Shown piece by piece: positions 1 to 7,111 of a stretch of DNA of 54,904 bases. A model generated the notes under the pieces. It was given only the letters and a program-made list of their open reading frames with translations. It ran no database searches and was not told the DNA's origin. The translations under genes were made by a program, and so were the position numbers. The stretch is taken from IMG/VR virus record IMGVR_UViG_3300047172_000041, positions 1 to 54,904 of that record; one strand, given 5' to 3'. The stretch comes from a virus. Numbering within the stretch: the stretch's first letter is position 1; every line of letters starts with the position of its first letter.

Positions 1-179
1 TCGGCCTGCGCCGAGGCTGGCAGTGTCTTGCACGCGGCCCATTCCCAATCGAATGCGGATGCGTGTTCAATCAGATCAGGCTTAATATCGACGCTATCGC
101 CAAAAAGTTCGCGGAACTTTTCGCGCTGGTCGGCGCAGGCGCGCAAGGCAATCAATTGCTGATAGGTAATGGCGCTCAT
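1..179 (-). CDS. Hendecad-repeat family protein, N-terminal part (cut by window start)
   Basis: This is the first 59 codons of one member of the repeat-protein family that fills both window ends. It starts MSAITYQQLIALRACADQ and has the family N-terminal domain (ACADQ..KFRELFGDS, then FDWEW and KTLPASAQAE). The ATG overlaps the TGA of the upstream copy as ATGA, so translation is probably coupled. The reading frame continues exactly into the partial copy at the right edge (54587-54904), which carries the repeat tail. The two pieces are therefore probably one gene. Function is unknown. Confidence 0.75.
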   Translation of the reverse strand, partial: MSAITYQQLIALRACADQREKFRELFGDSVDIKPDLIEHASAFDWEWAACKTLPASAQA

Positions 180-676
180 TTGCAGTGCTCCATATGAAGC
201 CGAAGGAACGCCTCAGCGCATACGCGCTCGAACTCGGCCAGCGCCGCGCTGCGCACGCGCTCGAACTCGGCCCATGCCAGGGCGCGCACGCGCTTGAACT
301 CGGCCTGCGCCGGGGCGATCACGCGCTCGTACTCGGCCCCTGCCAGGGCGCGCACGCGCTTGGACCCGGCCCGCGCCGGGGCAATCACGCGCTCGGACTC
401 GGCCCATTCCGGGGCGATCACGCGCTCGTACTCGGCCTGCGCCGCGCTGCGCACGCGCTCGTACTCGGCCTGCGCCGGGGCGCGCACGCGCTCGAACTCG
501 GCTCGCGCCGCGCTGCGCACGCGCTCGTACTCGGCCCGCGCCTCAGCGCATACGCGCTTGAACTCGGCCAGCCCCGGCGCGATTTCCACGCTATCGCCAA
601 AAAGTTCGCGGAACTTTTCGAGCTGATCGGCGCAAGCGCCCATATCAACTATCTGCTGGTAGGTAATAACGCTCAT
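176..676 (-). CDS. Hendecad-repeat family protein (copy 2)
   Basis: This 166-residue protein has a conserved N-terminal domain of about 35 residues (ITYQQIVDMGACADQLEKF, then FRELFGDSVEIAPGL). About ten 11-residue units follow, of the form AEYERVRSAAQ, AEFERVRAPAQ or AEYERVIAPEW, and it ends with the family tail CAEAFLRLHMEHCK. The 11-residue period and the alternation of Glu/Arg with Ala suggest a long hendecad helix or coiled coil. This copy lacks the FDWxW stretch seen in most of its sisters. It overlaps its neighbours by ATGA on both sides. Similar small proteins of unknown function occur in other phages; no role is assigned here. Confidence 0.8.
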   Translation of the reverse strand: MSVITYQQIVDMGACADQLEKFRELFGDSVEIAPGLAEFKRVCAEARAEYERVRSAARAEFERVRAPAQAEYERVRSAAQAEYERVIAPEWAESERVIAPARAGSKRVRALAGAEYERVIAPAQAEFKRVRALAWAEFERVRSAALAEFERVCAEAFLRLHMEHCK

Positions 677-1206
677 TTGCAGTGCTCCATATGAAGTCGC
701 AGAAACGCCTCAGCGCATACGCGCTTGAACTCGGCCAGCGCCGCATCACGCACGCGGTCGAACTCGGCCAGCGCCAGGGCAATCACGCGCTCGGACTCGG
801 CCAGCGCCGCATCACGCACGCGGTCGAACTCGGCCAGCGCCAGGGCAATCACGCGCTCGGACTCGGCCAGCGCCGCATCACGCACGCGATCGAACTCGGC
901 CTGCGCCGCGTCATACACGCGCTTGAACTCGGCCCACGCCGCGTCACGCACGCGATCGGCTCGCGCCAGCGCCGGGGCAATCACGCGCTCGGACTCGGCC
1001 AGCGCCGCATCACGCACGCGGTCGAACTCGGCCAGCGCCGGGGCTGGCAGTGTCTTGTGCGCGATCCATTCCCAGTCGAATGTGGATGCGTGTTCGATCA
1101 GCTCAGGCTTAATATCGGTGCTATCGCCGAACAGATCGCGAAACTTTTCGCGCTGGTCGCGGCAGGCGCGCAAGGCAACCAATTGCTGGTAGGTAATGGT
1201 GCTCAC
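673..1206 (-). CDS. Hendecad-repeat family protein (copy 1, first gene of the leftward operon)
   Basis: This is a 177-residue member of the family and the first gene after the promoter at 1250-1277. It starts at GTG with an AGGAG about 8 bases upstream. The N-terminal domain is complete (ACRDQREKFRDLFGDSTDI, then FDWEWIAHKTLPAPA). About ten 11-residue units follow, such as AEFDRVRDAAL and AESERVIALAL, then the tail FLRLHMEHCK. A 66-bp block (two units) is repeated in tandem within it. It overlaps copy 2 by ATGA. Function is unknown. Confidence 0.8.
   Translation of the reverse strand: MSTITYQQLVALRACRDQREKFRDLFGDSTDIKPELIEHASTFDWEWIAHKTLPAPALAEFDRVRDAALAESERVIAPALARADRVRDAAWAEFKRVYDAAQAEFDRVRDAALAESERVIALALAEFDRVRDAALAESERVIALALAEFDRVRDAALAEFKRVCAEAFLRLHMEHCK
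733..890. repeat. 66-bp tandem repeat inside copy 1
   Basis: The block that includes cgcggtcgaactcgg (753) and ctcggactcgg recurs 66 bp later (819). It encodes two 11-residue units, so the duplication keeps the reading frame. It shows how these genes grow by whole 33-bp units. Confidence 0.8.
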
Positions 1207-1249
1207 GGTTCGCTGCTCCTATGTGCGCTCAGTTGAGTGCCTGGCGGGT

Positions 1250-1277
1250 ATTCTACCGGGGGGTGCAAACCTGTCAA
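1250..1277 (-). promoter_or_regulatory. Strong sigma70-type promoter for the leftward repeat-gene operon
   Basis: Read on the minus strand there is TTGACA (1277-1272), a 16-base spacer and TAGAAT (1255-1250). This is a perfect -35 box and a 5/6 -10 box. Transcription would start near 1243 and run into the GTG at 1206. All following genes through the window junction and down to about 49212 lie on the same strand with overlapping starts and stops, so this promoter may serve the whole operon. Confidence 0.75.
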
Positions 1278-1408
1278 GTGATTACTTGCGGCAGCATTCA
1301 AAAGTGCGAACTGCGACACAATATCCGCCTAGCGCCGATCCGCAACCAAGCCCATCCCGATAGGCAGCCAAAAGCGCCCGATTGGCAACCAAGCAGCCCC
1401 TCACGCCC

Positions 1409-1510
1409 GGCCAGGGCCGCGCCCAGGCAGTCCACGCACACAGTATGCATACCGCATACGGCCAGGGCCGCGCCCAGGCAGTCCACGCACACAGTATGCA
1501 TACCGCATAC
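1409..1510. repeat. 51-bp direct repeat, two perfect tandem copies
   Basis: Copies lie at 1409-1459 and 1460-1510 and begin ggccagggccgcgcccaggc. Each carries the 10-base palindrome gtatgcatac followed by cgcatac. A few matching bases continue after the second copy. The spacing and internal palindrome resemble iterons or operator arrays, but no binding protein can be named. Confidence 0.85.
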
Positions 1511-1551
1511 GGCCAATCCCGCACCGGGGCAGCTCGCGATGCTATGCTGCA

Positions 1552-1574
1552 GCGCACACGCATTATGTGTGCGC
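1552..1574. other. GC-rich hairpin
   Basis: Perfect 8-bp arms gcgcacac and gtgtgcgc enclose the loop gcattat. On the plus strand the hairpin is followed by a broken T-rich stretch (gttgttacttattatt). It could be a weak terminator or a protein-binding site. No plus-strand gene lies just upstream to terminate. Confidence 0.5.
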
Positions 1575-1625
1575 GTTGTTACTTATTATTAACGCGTGGG
1601 TGAGGTTCTGACGATCTCACGGATA

Positions 1626-1646
1626 GTAGGAGGGGCAGGATTTGAG
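1626..1646 (-). other. tRNA 3'-end-like fragment, possible attP core
   Basis: The minus strand reads tcaaatcctgcccctccta. This has the form of the second half of a tRNA T-loop and T-stem followed by the acceptor strand. The 5' half of the T-stem does not pair well and no complete tRNA is present. Integrases often use the 3' end of a host tRNA gene as attachment core, so this could be attP. It lies far from the integrase gene (33.5 kb), which weakens the case. Confidence 0.3.
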
Positions 1647-1700
1647 CCCCGTAGCCGTTATCTATTTAACGATATTAATCGTATTTCGGTGTAAACGTAT

Positions 1701-1749
1701 CCCGGACCCACGGGCCCATTTGGGCCCATTTGGGCCCGAATGGGTCCGG
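1701..1749. repeat. Large palindrome 1
   Basis: The outer arms ccggaccca and tgggtccgg enclose inner arms cgggccc and gggcccg, with another gggccc in the middle. The result is a near-perfect two-tier hairpin of about 49 bases. The GGACCCA word is shared with palindrome 2. Confidence 0.8.
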
Positions 1750-1759
1750 CAAATGCCCA

Positions 1760-1813
1760 TCCCGGACCCATCCGGACCCATCACCCTTTAGGGATGGGTC
1801 CGATGGGTCCGGA
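1760..1813. repeat. Large palindrome 2
   Basis: The left arm carries two ggacccat words (cggacccatccggacccat). The right arm gggatgggtccgatgggtccgga is complementary apart from single bulges, around a loop of about 4 bases (ttta). The stem is about 23 bp. With palindrome 1 it forms a tandem structure that could serve as an origin, a packaging signal, a recombination site or a two-way terminator. Confidence 0.8.
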
Positions 1814-1974
1814 GATGCACAAACCCGGTTAGTTGGAAGCACAGAGGGGCATCACGCTGCCATCCCGGCAAGTGTTAAATGAGCGGCCAGGGCGCGGGCT
1901 AATTCCAGCTCGAATCGCCGGAACTCCCGCAACGGGAGGGTAGCGGGCGCCGTAACACATTGATAGTCATCACG

Positions 1975-2133
1975 ATGCGCGCCACGGAGTGGATAACCCG
2001 CCCCGTCGGGCTATCCACAAAGACCATCCAAGAGGACATAATCGAGCGCTTGTTGGGGCGTTTGCGGTCCTGCGAGCCGCGAAAAACCGCTTCCCGAAAT
2101 CGCGTTTGGCCCGGCGCAGTAAGCCACACGTAG
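1975..2133 (+). CDS. Possible small protein, 52 residues
   Basis: An open frame begins MRATEWITRPVGLSTKTIQE and continues DIIERLLGRLRS before a basic tail. The middle could form a helix-turn-helix, but no Shine-Dalgarno is visible. The opposite strand is also open here. I do not recognise the protein and give it little weight. Confidence 0.25.
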   Translation: MRATEWITRPVGLSTKTIQEDIIERLLGRLRSCEPRKTASRNRVWPGAVSHT

Positions 2134-2600
2134 AGTTTTCGTAAAAATTTTAAATGAATTCATACGGTTAAACGGTTACACGTTGGAACCGGAAAAAAAA
2201 TTCAAAACTACCCTGTTAAAAAATTCAAAAGTCGGTAACTATGCTAGGACAGGACCCGAAAAGTCCTTGCACAGCCTCTGCCCCGTACTGAGGGCAAGCC
2301 AGAACGCCGCTGCACCGTCACACGGTCTCGCGGCACCACTACCCCCGGCACCGACTCGTCGATGCCGCCATCCCTCGTGATGGTGCCGCCGCTGGGCGGC
2401 TAGCAGCCGCGCGCCCCCACTGATCCGGCAAGGCGCAACGCACCAGCATCCCTCGGGCGCCCCGCGCCGACACGCCAGACCAGTCCATCGTTTCCGCCCC
2501 GCCGGGCGCTGTCTTCTCCCGGCGCACCGGCGCGGATTCGCGGCGAGCACTACTGGCACACGCACGGGGCGCCTGACCTCATCTGCAACGGGAGAAGTTC
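2134..2600. other. Gene-free leader of the rightward late operon, with AT-rich patch
   Basis: The first ~110 bases (to about 2245) are strikingly AT-rich for this genome and contain repeated aaattcaaaa words. The remaining ~350 bases are GC-rich with several short hairpins, for example ccatccctcgtgatgg near 2368. I see no convincing gene. The region leads into the first rightward gene at 2601 and may hold the late promoter, a leader RNA or a packaging site. Confidence 0.5.
2216..2245 (+). promoter_or_regulatory. Candidate rightward promoter
   Basis: TTAAAA (2216-2221), an 18-base spacer and TATGCT (2240-2245) lie at the end of the AT-rich patch, followed by a short hairpin aggac/gtcct. The match to consensus is modest. 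If the phage sigma-like factor (47296-47940) drives late genes, the true late promoter may not look like sigma70. Confidence 0.35.
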
Positions 2601-2951
2601 ATGAAACGATTTGCGATTGCCCTGGCGGCCAGTGTGCTCGTGTTGCTCGCGACGGTCACGTTCTTCAGCCGCTGCGCTTCTGCCGCGGCCGCGGCCGCGG
2701 AGCAAGCTCCCTCGGTGACGGCGAAAGCGACCGATCCGTACGACGCCGACTACAAGCTCATGTCCGGCGTGCTCCTGTTCGCGATCAACGACAAGGCCGT
2801 CGCGGTCGTGTTCGTATCGACCGGCGGCAAGACCGCGGCGTTCTCGGCGAAGGAATGCCAGAGCGACGATGAATGCAACGCGCTCGTGCAGCGTGCGATC
2901 AAGGACCACAAGGTCGAAGTGCTGAACGTGCCGTACGGGCAAGCGGTGTGA
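2601..2951 (+). CDS. Small exported protein at head of lysis block
   Basis: This 116-residue protein has an N-terminal signal segment (KRFAIALAASVLVLLATVTF, then a likely cleavage after an Ala-rich stretch near residue 35). A soluble domain of about 75 residues with two cysteines (AKECQSDDEC) follows. A Shine-Dalgarno (cgggagaagttc) precedes the ATG. It overlaps the next gene by GTGA. It is probably periplasmic or membrane-attached. I do not recognise the family; the position beside spanin genes suggests an envelope role. Confidence 0.7.
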   Translation: MKRFAIALAASVLVLLATVTFFSRCASAAAAAAEQAPSVTAKATDPYDADYKLMSGVLLFAINDKAVAVVFVSTGGKTAAFSAKECQSDDECNALVQRAIKDHKVEVLNVPYGQAV

Positions 2952-3235
2952 ACTCGCTGAAGTGGCGCGACGTCCTTTGCGAAAGGGACGGCGTCACGCC
3001 CTGCTTCGTGCGGGTGCTGACGATCGTCGGCGTGCTCGCGTACGTGGCGCTGACCGGGTACGCGATCGTGCGCGGCCAGACGATCGGATACAGCGAGTGG
3101 GCGGTGGGGTTCACGACGATCCTCGTGGGCGGCGCGGGCGGCGCGCGGCTGAAGCTGCAGACCGAGAACGGCGAGCCGGACGAGGACGTCGGCGATAACC
3201 ACAGCGGCGCGGATCGGGATTGGAGAAGCCAGTGA
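2948..3235 (+). CDS. Two-helix membrane protein, holin-like
   Basis: A GTG start overlaps the previous stop by GTGA and gives a 95-residue protein. Two hydrophobic segments are visible (FVRVLTIVGVLAYVALTGYA near residues 20-40, and WAVGFTTILVGGAGGA near 50-65). A charged C-terminal tail follows (ENGEPDEDVG). Size and topology fit a class II-type holin or another small phage membrane protein. It is directly followed by the i-spanin gene, supporting a lysis role. A second holin candidate lies beside the endolysin at 32140, so which one forms the lethal hole is open. Confidence 0.6.
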   Translation: MNSLKWRDVLCERDGVTPCFVRVLTIVGVLAYVALTGYAIVRGQTIGYSEWAVGFTTILVGGAGGARLKLQTENGEPDEDVGDNHSGADRDWRSQ

Positions 3236-3762
3236 TCAGCATCATCGAAGCGTTGTTCGGGTCTAAGGTCGGGCGTGTGCTCGCCGAGATCCTGTTCGGC
3301 CTGATCCTCGCGGCGGCGCTCGTGCTGCACTTCGAGCACGAGGGCGCGAAGCAGGCGCTGGCTAAGATGCAGGCATCGAGTGCCGAGCTGGTGCAGACGG
3401 TCACACGTCAGAACGCCCAGACGACCGCACAGTACGAGGCGGCAGTCGCCGCTAACCAGGAGAAGACCCATGAAGCCCAAGCCAGCGTTGCTACTTTGCA
3501 GTCTCGGCTTGCTGACAGCGTGCGCCAGTACGACGCCTATCGCAGTGCGCACCCCGACGTGGCAGGTGCCGCCGGTGCCGGCGGCGCAGCGCAGCCAGGA
3601 GAATGCGGACCTGAGGACTGCGGCGCGCTCGTTGAACGACTGGCAGTGCGCGGTAACGAGCTTGCCGGGAGCGTCGGCGACCTCAGCGCCGATCTGCAGT
3701 CCTGCCAGCGCGACCGCGACGCCCTGACCGGGCAGCCTCGGCTGACCACGGCACCCGAGTAA
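3232..3762 (+). CDS. i-spanin (Rz-like)
   Basis: This 176-residue protein has one N-terminal membrane segment (EILFGLILAAALVLHF, about residues 18-33). A long helical periplasmic domain rich in Ala, Gln and Glu follows, as in Rz-type inner-membrane spanins. The GTG at 3232 overlaps the previous stop and has GGAGAAG just upstream. An o-spanin lipoprotein gene is nested in another frame inside it (3470-3727), the classical Rz/Rz1 arrangement. The pair would fuse inner and outer membranes in the last step of lysis. Confidence 0.85.
   Translation: MISIIEALFGSKVGRVLAEILFGLILAAALVLHFEHEGAKQALAKMQASSAELVQTVTRQNAQTTAQYEAAVAANQEKTHEAQASVATLQSRLADSVRQYDAYRSAHPDVAGAAGAGGAAQPGECGPEDCGALVERLAVRGNELAGSVGDLSADLQSCQRDRDALTGQPRLTTAPE
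3470..3727 (+). CDS. o-spanin lipoprotein (Rz1-like), nested in the i-spanin gene
   Basis: The ATG at 3470 is preceded by aggagaag and gives 85 residues: MKPKPALLLCSLGLLTACAS. The lipobox LTAC places the lipidated Cys at residue 18. The mature part is rich in Pro, Ala and Thr (TPTWQVPPVPAAQ), as expected for Rz1-type outer-membrane lipoproteins. The gene lies wholly inside the i-spanin gene in the +1 frame, an arrangement known from lambda and many other phages. It would span the periplasm together with the i-spanin. Confidence 0.88.
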   Translation: MKPKPALLLCSLGLLTACASTTPIAVRTPTWQVPPVPAAQRSQENADLRTAARSLNDWQCAVTSLPGASATSAPICSPASATATP

Positions 3763-3766
3763 CAAC

Positions 3767-3806
3767 ACCCCCGACGGACCGAAAGGCCGCACCAGCGGGG
3801 GTTTTC
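3767..3806 (+). terminator. Intrinsic terminator after the spanin genes
   Basis: The arms acccccg and cgggggt are separated by an inner cggacc-gaaa-ggccg hairpin and followed by tttt. The next gene has its own Shine-Dalgarno just downstream (ccaggagaagatc), so this probably reduces rather than ends transcription. Confidence 0.65.
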
Positions 3807-3821
3807 AACCAGGAGAAGATC

Positions 3822-4148
3822 ATGACAGACACCAACCCGGTACTCGTGCCCGCGCAGGGCGAAGAGCCGCAGATCGTCAAGCTCGGCACGGTGGCCGCGG
3901 GTAACATCGCCATGGCGCTGAACCTCGGGCGGGAGCACGTCTCCACCATCGAGCGCGCCATCAGCGACGAGATCAACGCGATGAGTTCGCACTTCACGCT
4001 CGCGTTCGCGGACATCCGCGACCAGTACGAGGTGGAGCTGGCGAAGGTCAAGTCGGCCTTCACGTTCGTTGCGGCTAACAAGCTGGCCGTGATCGGCGCG
4101 AGCGTCGCGCTGTTCGTTGCCGGGGCGGTCGTTGGCCATCTCGCGTAA
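3822..4148 (+). CDS. Small protein with C-terminal membrane anchor
   Basis: The protein has 108 residues. A soluble, partly coiled-coil region (EHVSTIERAISDEINAMSSH) is followed by a C-terminal hydrophobic segment (LAVIGASVALFVAGAVVGHL, about residues 88-107). It has a good Shine-Dalgarno (aggagaagatc). Between the spanins and the packaging genes, it may belong to either block. I do not recognise the family. Confidence 0.65.
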   Translation: MTDTNPVLVPAQGEEPQIVKLGTVAAGNIAMALNLGREHVSTIERAISDEINAMSSHFTLAFADIRDQYEVELAKVKSAFTFVAANKLAVIGASVALFVAGAVVGHLA

Positions 4149-4831
4149 TGAGCACCGGCGACGACTGGCTGGACGTCGGGCCTGCGACGGCTACGAAGGC
4201 TTCTGACGACGACTGGCTGAACATCGAGGACGGCAACGCGCACAAGATCGCACAGCCGTTCCAGGCACTGATCGATGCGTGCATGCGCGGTACCGACCGT
4301 GTGATGGCATGCGACGGCCAGTACCTTGCGTACCGCCCGTTCAACCGCGCGTTCGACAAAGAGACGAACCCGCGGACGAAAGAGCGCTTCAACATGTTCC
4401 TCGAGAGCGGCTTCTACAAGCACCTCGGGACGTTCGATGAAGTGCAGGTGTACGAGCTGACGCCGGGCAATCCGTACCGGCACGAGGCGAAGCAGTACGT
4501 CATCGGCCAGGACTACTGGAAGGACATCCGCAAGGCGGCGACCGCCGCGGTGCATCGGGCGTGGTCGGACTACCACGACATCCTCGGTGCGATGGCGACG
4601 GCGCTGAAGTCCGGCCGCGATCCTCTGTTCGCGAAAACCATGTGGGACGATACGTTGAACCAGGTCGCGATCATGATCAAGCAGCTCGGCGGCAAGGACG
4701 GCCCGAGCGAGAAGGAAGTGAACGAAGGCTTCGTCGGCGTGCGGCGTGCGCGCGGCATCACGGGGCGTACGGGCGTGGTCGTGCTTAACTCGGACTCACT
4801 TCCGAAAGTCGGATTCGATGGCAAGCGATGA
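4148..4831 (+). CDS. Conserved-looking phage protein upstream of terminase
   Basis: This 227-residue soluble protein carries two short acidic-tryptophan motifs near its N-terminus (DDWLDV and DDWLNIE). The same motif occurs in the small terminase and in the protein after the portal. The body has no motif I can name. It overlaps both neighbours by a few bases, so it belongs to the packaging operon. A role in packaging or head assembly is inferred from position only. Confidence 0.65.
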   Translation: MSTGDDWLDVGPATATKASDDDWLNIEDGNAHKIAQPFQALIDACMRGTDRVMACDGQYLAYRPFNRAFDKETNPRTKERFNMFLESGFYKHLGTFDEVQVYELTPGNPYRHEAKQYVIGQDYWKDIRKAATAAVHRAWSDYHDILGAMATALKSGRDPLFAKTMWDDTLNQVAIMIKQLGGKDGPSEKEVNEGFVGVRRARGITGRTGVVVLNSDSLPKVGFDGKR

Positions 4832-5501
4832 TTGGCTGGACACGTCGCCTACGCCGGAACCGATAGCGTTTCCAGCCGACAGCGAGACGCCAGCGGACGC
4901 GACGCTTCCGGCGTTGCCGCTCGGACCGCAGGCGATCGCGGCCGCGAGTGATGCGGCCGACAAGCGCGCCCGATTCATCGTGGCGTGGGAGTCGCTGGCC
5001 GAGAGACAGCGCGTGTTCCTGAACACCTGGCGTGAGTGCCGGTTCAACGCCCGTCGCGCCCTGCGCGTATTGGGGGGCACCACGCACCGTGTGGGGAAGT
5101 CGACGATCCACAACTGGATGGCCGACCCTCATTTCGAGTACGCGCGCACGCTGCTGCGTAGCGCGAGCATCGAAGAGATTCTGTCGCGGGACAACCTCGT
5201 CGCGCGGCACGATGACGTTGTCGAGACGCTGCTGACGCCCAAGCCGATACTGCACCAGGGCTTCGCGACCGGCCACTACGAAGTGGACGCCGCCGCCGCC
5301 GGCAAGGCGAACGAGGTGTTGCTGCGGCTCGGCGGCCACCTGAAGGACAAGGACATCGACGTGAACGTCGGCATCGTCGGTCCGTCACTCGTGATCCAGG
5401 TCGTGCAGCCCAGCGGCGACGTGATTGATGTGACGCCGCAGCACGTTACTGTCGAGCTGCCCGAACCTGAAGCGTCGGGCAAGGAATGGCTCGATGTCTA
5501 A
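4821..5501 (+). CDS. terS: Terminase small subunit (probable)
   Basis: The start at ATG 4821 overlaps the preceding gene and gives 226 residues. It begins MASDDWLDTSP and ends GKEWLDV. A helix-turn-helix-like region lies around residues 60-100 (FLNTWRECRFNARRALRVLG, then KSTIHNWMADPHFEYAR), typical of TerS proteins that count and bind the packaging site. A helical oligomerisation region follows. Its place directly before the large terminase gene supports the call. The subunit would recognise the phage DNA and load the motor. Confidence 0.75.
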   Translation, partial: ASDDWLDTSPTPEPIAFPADSETPADATLPALPLGPQAIAAASDAADKRARFIVAWESLAERQRVFLNTWRECRFNARRALRVLGGTTHRVGKSTIHNWMADPHFEYARTLLRSASIEEILSRDNLVARHDDVVETLLTPKPILHQGFATGHYEVDAAAAGKANEVLLRLGGHLKDKDIDVNVGIVGPSLVIQVVQPSGDVIDVTPQHVTVELPEPEASGKEWLDV

Positions 5502-5542
5502 GACTCCCGCGCGAATGGAAAGCGAGTTGGAGCGCGTGAAAA

Positions 5543-7111
5543 ATGGCGTTTAGCCCTATGGGGCCGATCGCGGGAGCGTTCTGCCTCGATAATCACGAAG
5601 TCGCTGCGATCATGGGTCCGGTGGGCTCCGGTAAGACTTCTGCGTCGATGCTCCGCATCGGCCGGCACGCCTTCGAGCAGTATCCGCATGAAGGTGTCGC
5701 GCGCACCCGTTTCGCTGTAGTGAGAAACACCGGGCCGCAGTTGCACGACACCACACTCAAATCGTGGATGAAAATTTTCCCGACCGACGGGAAGTACAGG
5801 AAGTGGACCTCGACAACGAAAACGCAAGTATGGCGTTTTCAGCCCGCAGGCATGAAGCATCTACTTCATTGCGAAGTGATCTTCAGAGCGCTTGACGACG
5901 AGGACGACGTAGCGAATCTGTTGTCACTCGAAGTCACGGGCTTTTACTTTAACGAGCTGCGCGAGGTCAACACACAAATCCTTGCGCACGCCGGCCGCCG
6001 CGCGGGGCGCTACCCAGGCGCGGACCAGGGCGGATGCCGCTGGCGCGGATGGATCGGCGACACCAATCCCTGGGCGTCGACGAGCGACCTGCACGAGATG
6101 TTCGTGGCGAACAAGCGCGAGGGCTATGCGTTCTTCAAGCAACCGGGCGGCATGGACCCGGACGCCGAGAATCTCGAGAACCTCGAGCAGACCCGCGAGA
6201 CGCTCGCGCTGCCGTGGAACGATCCGCGCCGCCGCGAGCAGGGCCGCACCTACTACATCAACGCGCTGCGAGACTACAGCGTCGATGATGCGAACATGTT
6301 CGTGCACTGCAAATACGGTGCATCGCGCAGCGGCAAACCGGTACACCCGTCATACGATGACAATGTGCACTGCCAGCCGTTCGAGCTGATTCGGGTCAGC
6401 CCCGGTAAGAGCGCGGCGTTCACGCCGATCAAGATCGGCTATGACAACACCGGGCGTAACCCGGCCGCGATTATCGCGCAGCGCACGATGAACGGTCAGT
6501 GGCGCCTGCGGTACGAGTTCATCGGCGAAGGCATGGGCATGAAGGCCCACGCCAAAGCGCTGCACCGGTTCCTCGAAGAGAAAATACCGGACTATCGCAT
6601 CGAGAAGATCACGTGCGATCCGGCGGGCGCCGCGAAAGGCGCCGACGATCTGGACATGCGTATGGTCATTCAGGCGGAGTTCCCCGGCGTGTCCGTGGTG
6701 AACGCCCGGACGAACGACCCCGACACACGCATCGCGGCGGTCGAAGATCCGCTGCGACGCATGGTGAACGGCGCCCCCGCGCTGATCGTGCATCCGGATT
6801 GCAAGATCCTGCGCACGGCGTGGTTGTCGAAGTACCAGTACCGCAAGCTGAAGATCGCGGGCGAAGAGCGGTACACCGAGTCACCGGACAAGGTGACACC
6901 GTACGCGGACATCGCGGACGCCGTGCAGTACCTGATGCTCGGCGGCGGCGAGGGTCGTGTGAACTCGGACGGCGGGGTCAACGACGTGAAGTGGCCGGCG
7001 AAGGGCCAGGCGATCACGCCGAAGCCGCCGAAAGAGCCCACTGGCAAGAAGCGCCACGACGGCCCGACTTTTGACCCACGTAACGGGAGTGTTTTTCGCG
7101 ATGGCTGGTAA
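5543..7111 (+). CDS. terL: Terminase large subunit (packaging ATPase/nuclease)
   Basis: This 522-residue protein has a clear Walker A motif GPVGSGKT at residues 25-32, an ATPase core to about 250 with a Walker B-like stretch near 126-139 (VTGFYFNELRE), and a C-terminal nuclease domain. The nuclease's first acidic residue probably lies in IGYDNTGRNPAAI near residue 300. It pumps DNA into the prohead and cuts it. ATG 5543 was chosen because ttggagcgcg precedes it. It overlaps the phosphatase-like gene downstream. Confidence 0.92.
   Translation: MAFSPMGPIAGAFCLDNHEVAAIMGPVGSGKTSASMLRIGRHAFEQYPHEGVARTRFAVVRNTGPQLHDTTLKSWMKIFPTDGKYRKWTSTTKTQVWRFQPAGMKHLLHCEVIFRALDDEDDVANLLSLEVTGFYFNELREVNTQILAHAGRRAGRYPGADQGGCRWRGWIGDTNPWASTSDLHEMFVANKREGYAFFKQPGGMDPDAENLENLEQTRETLALPWNDPRRREQGRTYYINALRDYSVDDANMFVHCKYGASRSGKPVHPSYDDNVHCQPFELIRVSPGKSAAFTPIKIGYDNTGRNPAAIIAQRTMNGQWRLRYEFIGEGMGMKAHAKALHRFLEEKIPDYRIEKITCDPAGAAKGADDLDMRMVIQAEFPGVSVVNARTNDPDTRIAAVEDPLRRMVNGAPALIVHPDCKILRTAWLSKYQYRKLKIAGEERYTESPDKVTPYADIADAVQYLMLGGGEGRVNSDGGVNDVKWPAKGQAITPKPPKEPTGKKRHDGPTFDPRNGSVFRDGW

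Larger units (their letters stand above)
1207..1974. other. Gene-free control region
   Basis: I see no credible gene in these 768 bases. They hold the leftward promoter, two perfect 51-bp direct repeats, a GC hairpin, a tRNA-like fragment and two large palindromes, each listed separately. Such a concentration of symmetric elements beside the two main transcription directions suggests an origin, packaging or recombination site. That assignment is inference. Confidence 0.6.

Noticed and set aside
185-694. Plus-strand open frames through the repeat array (HALELGPCQG-type proteins), also at 51964-52662
   Set aside because: The repeat composition removes stops on both strands. Only the minus strand shows chained ATGA starts, ribosome sites and a conserved N-terminal domain.
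1899-2129. Minus-strand open frame of 76 codons in the control region
   Set aside because: No ribosome site, no recognisable pattern, and a competing open frame on the other strand.
2183-2380. 65-codon plus-strand frame in the leader
   Set aside because: It starts in the AT-rich patch and continues in a Pro/Arg-rich sequence without any pattern; no clear ribosome site.
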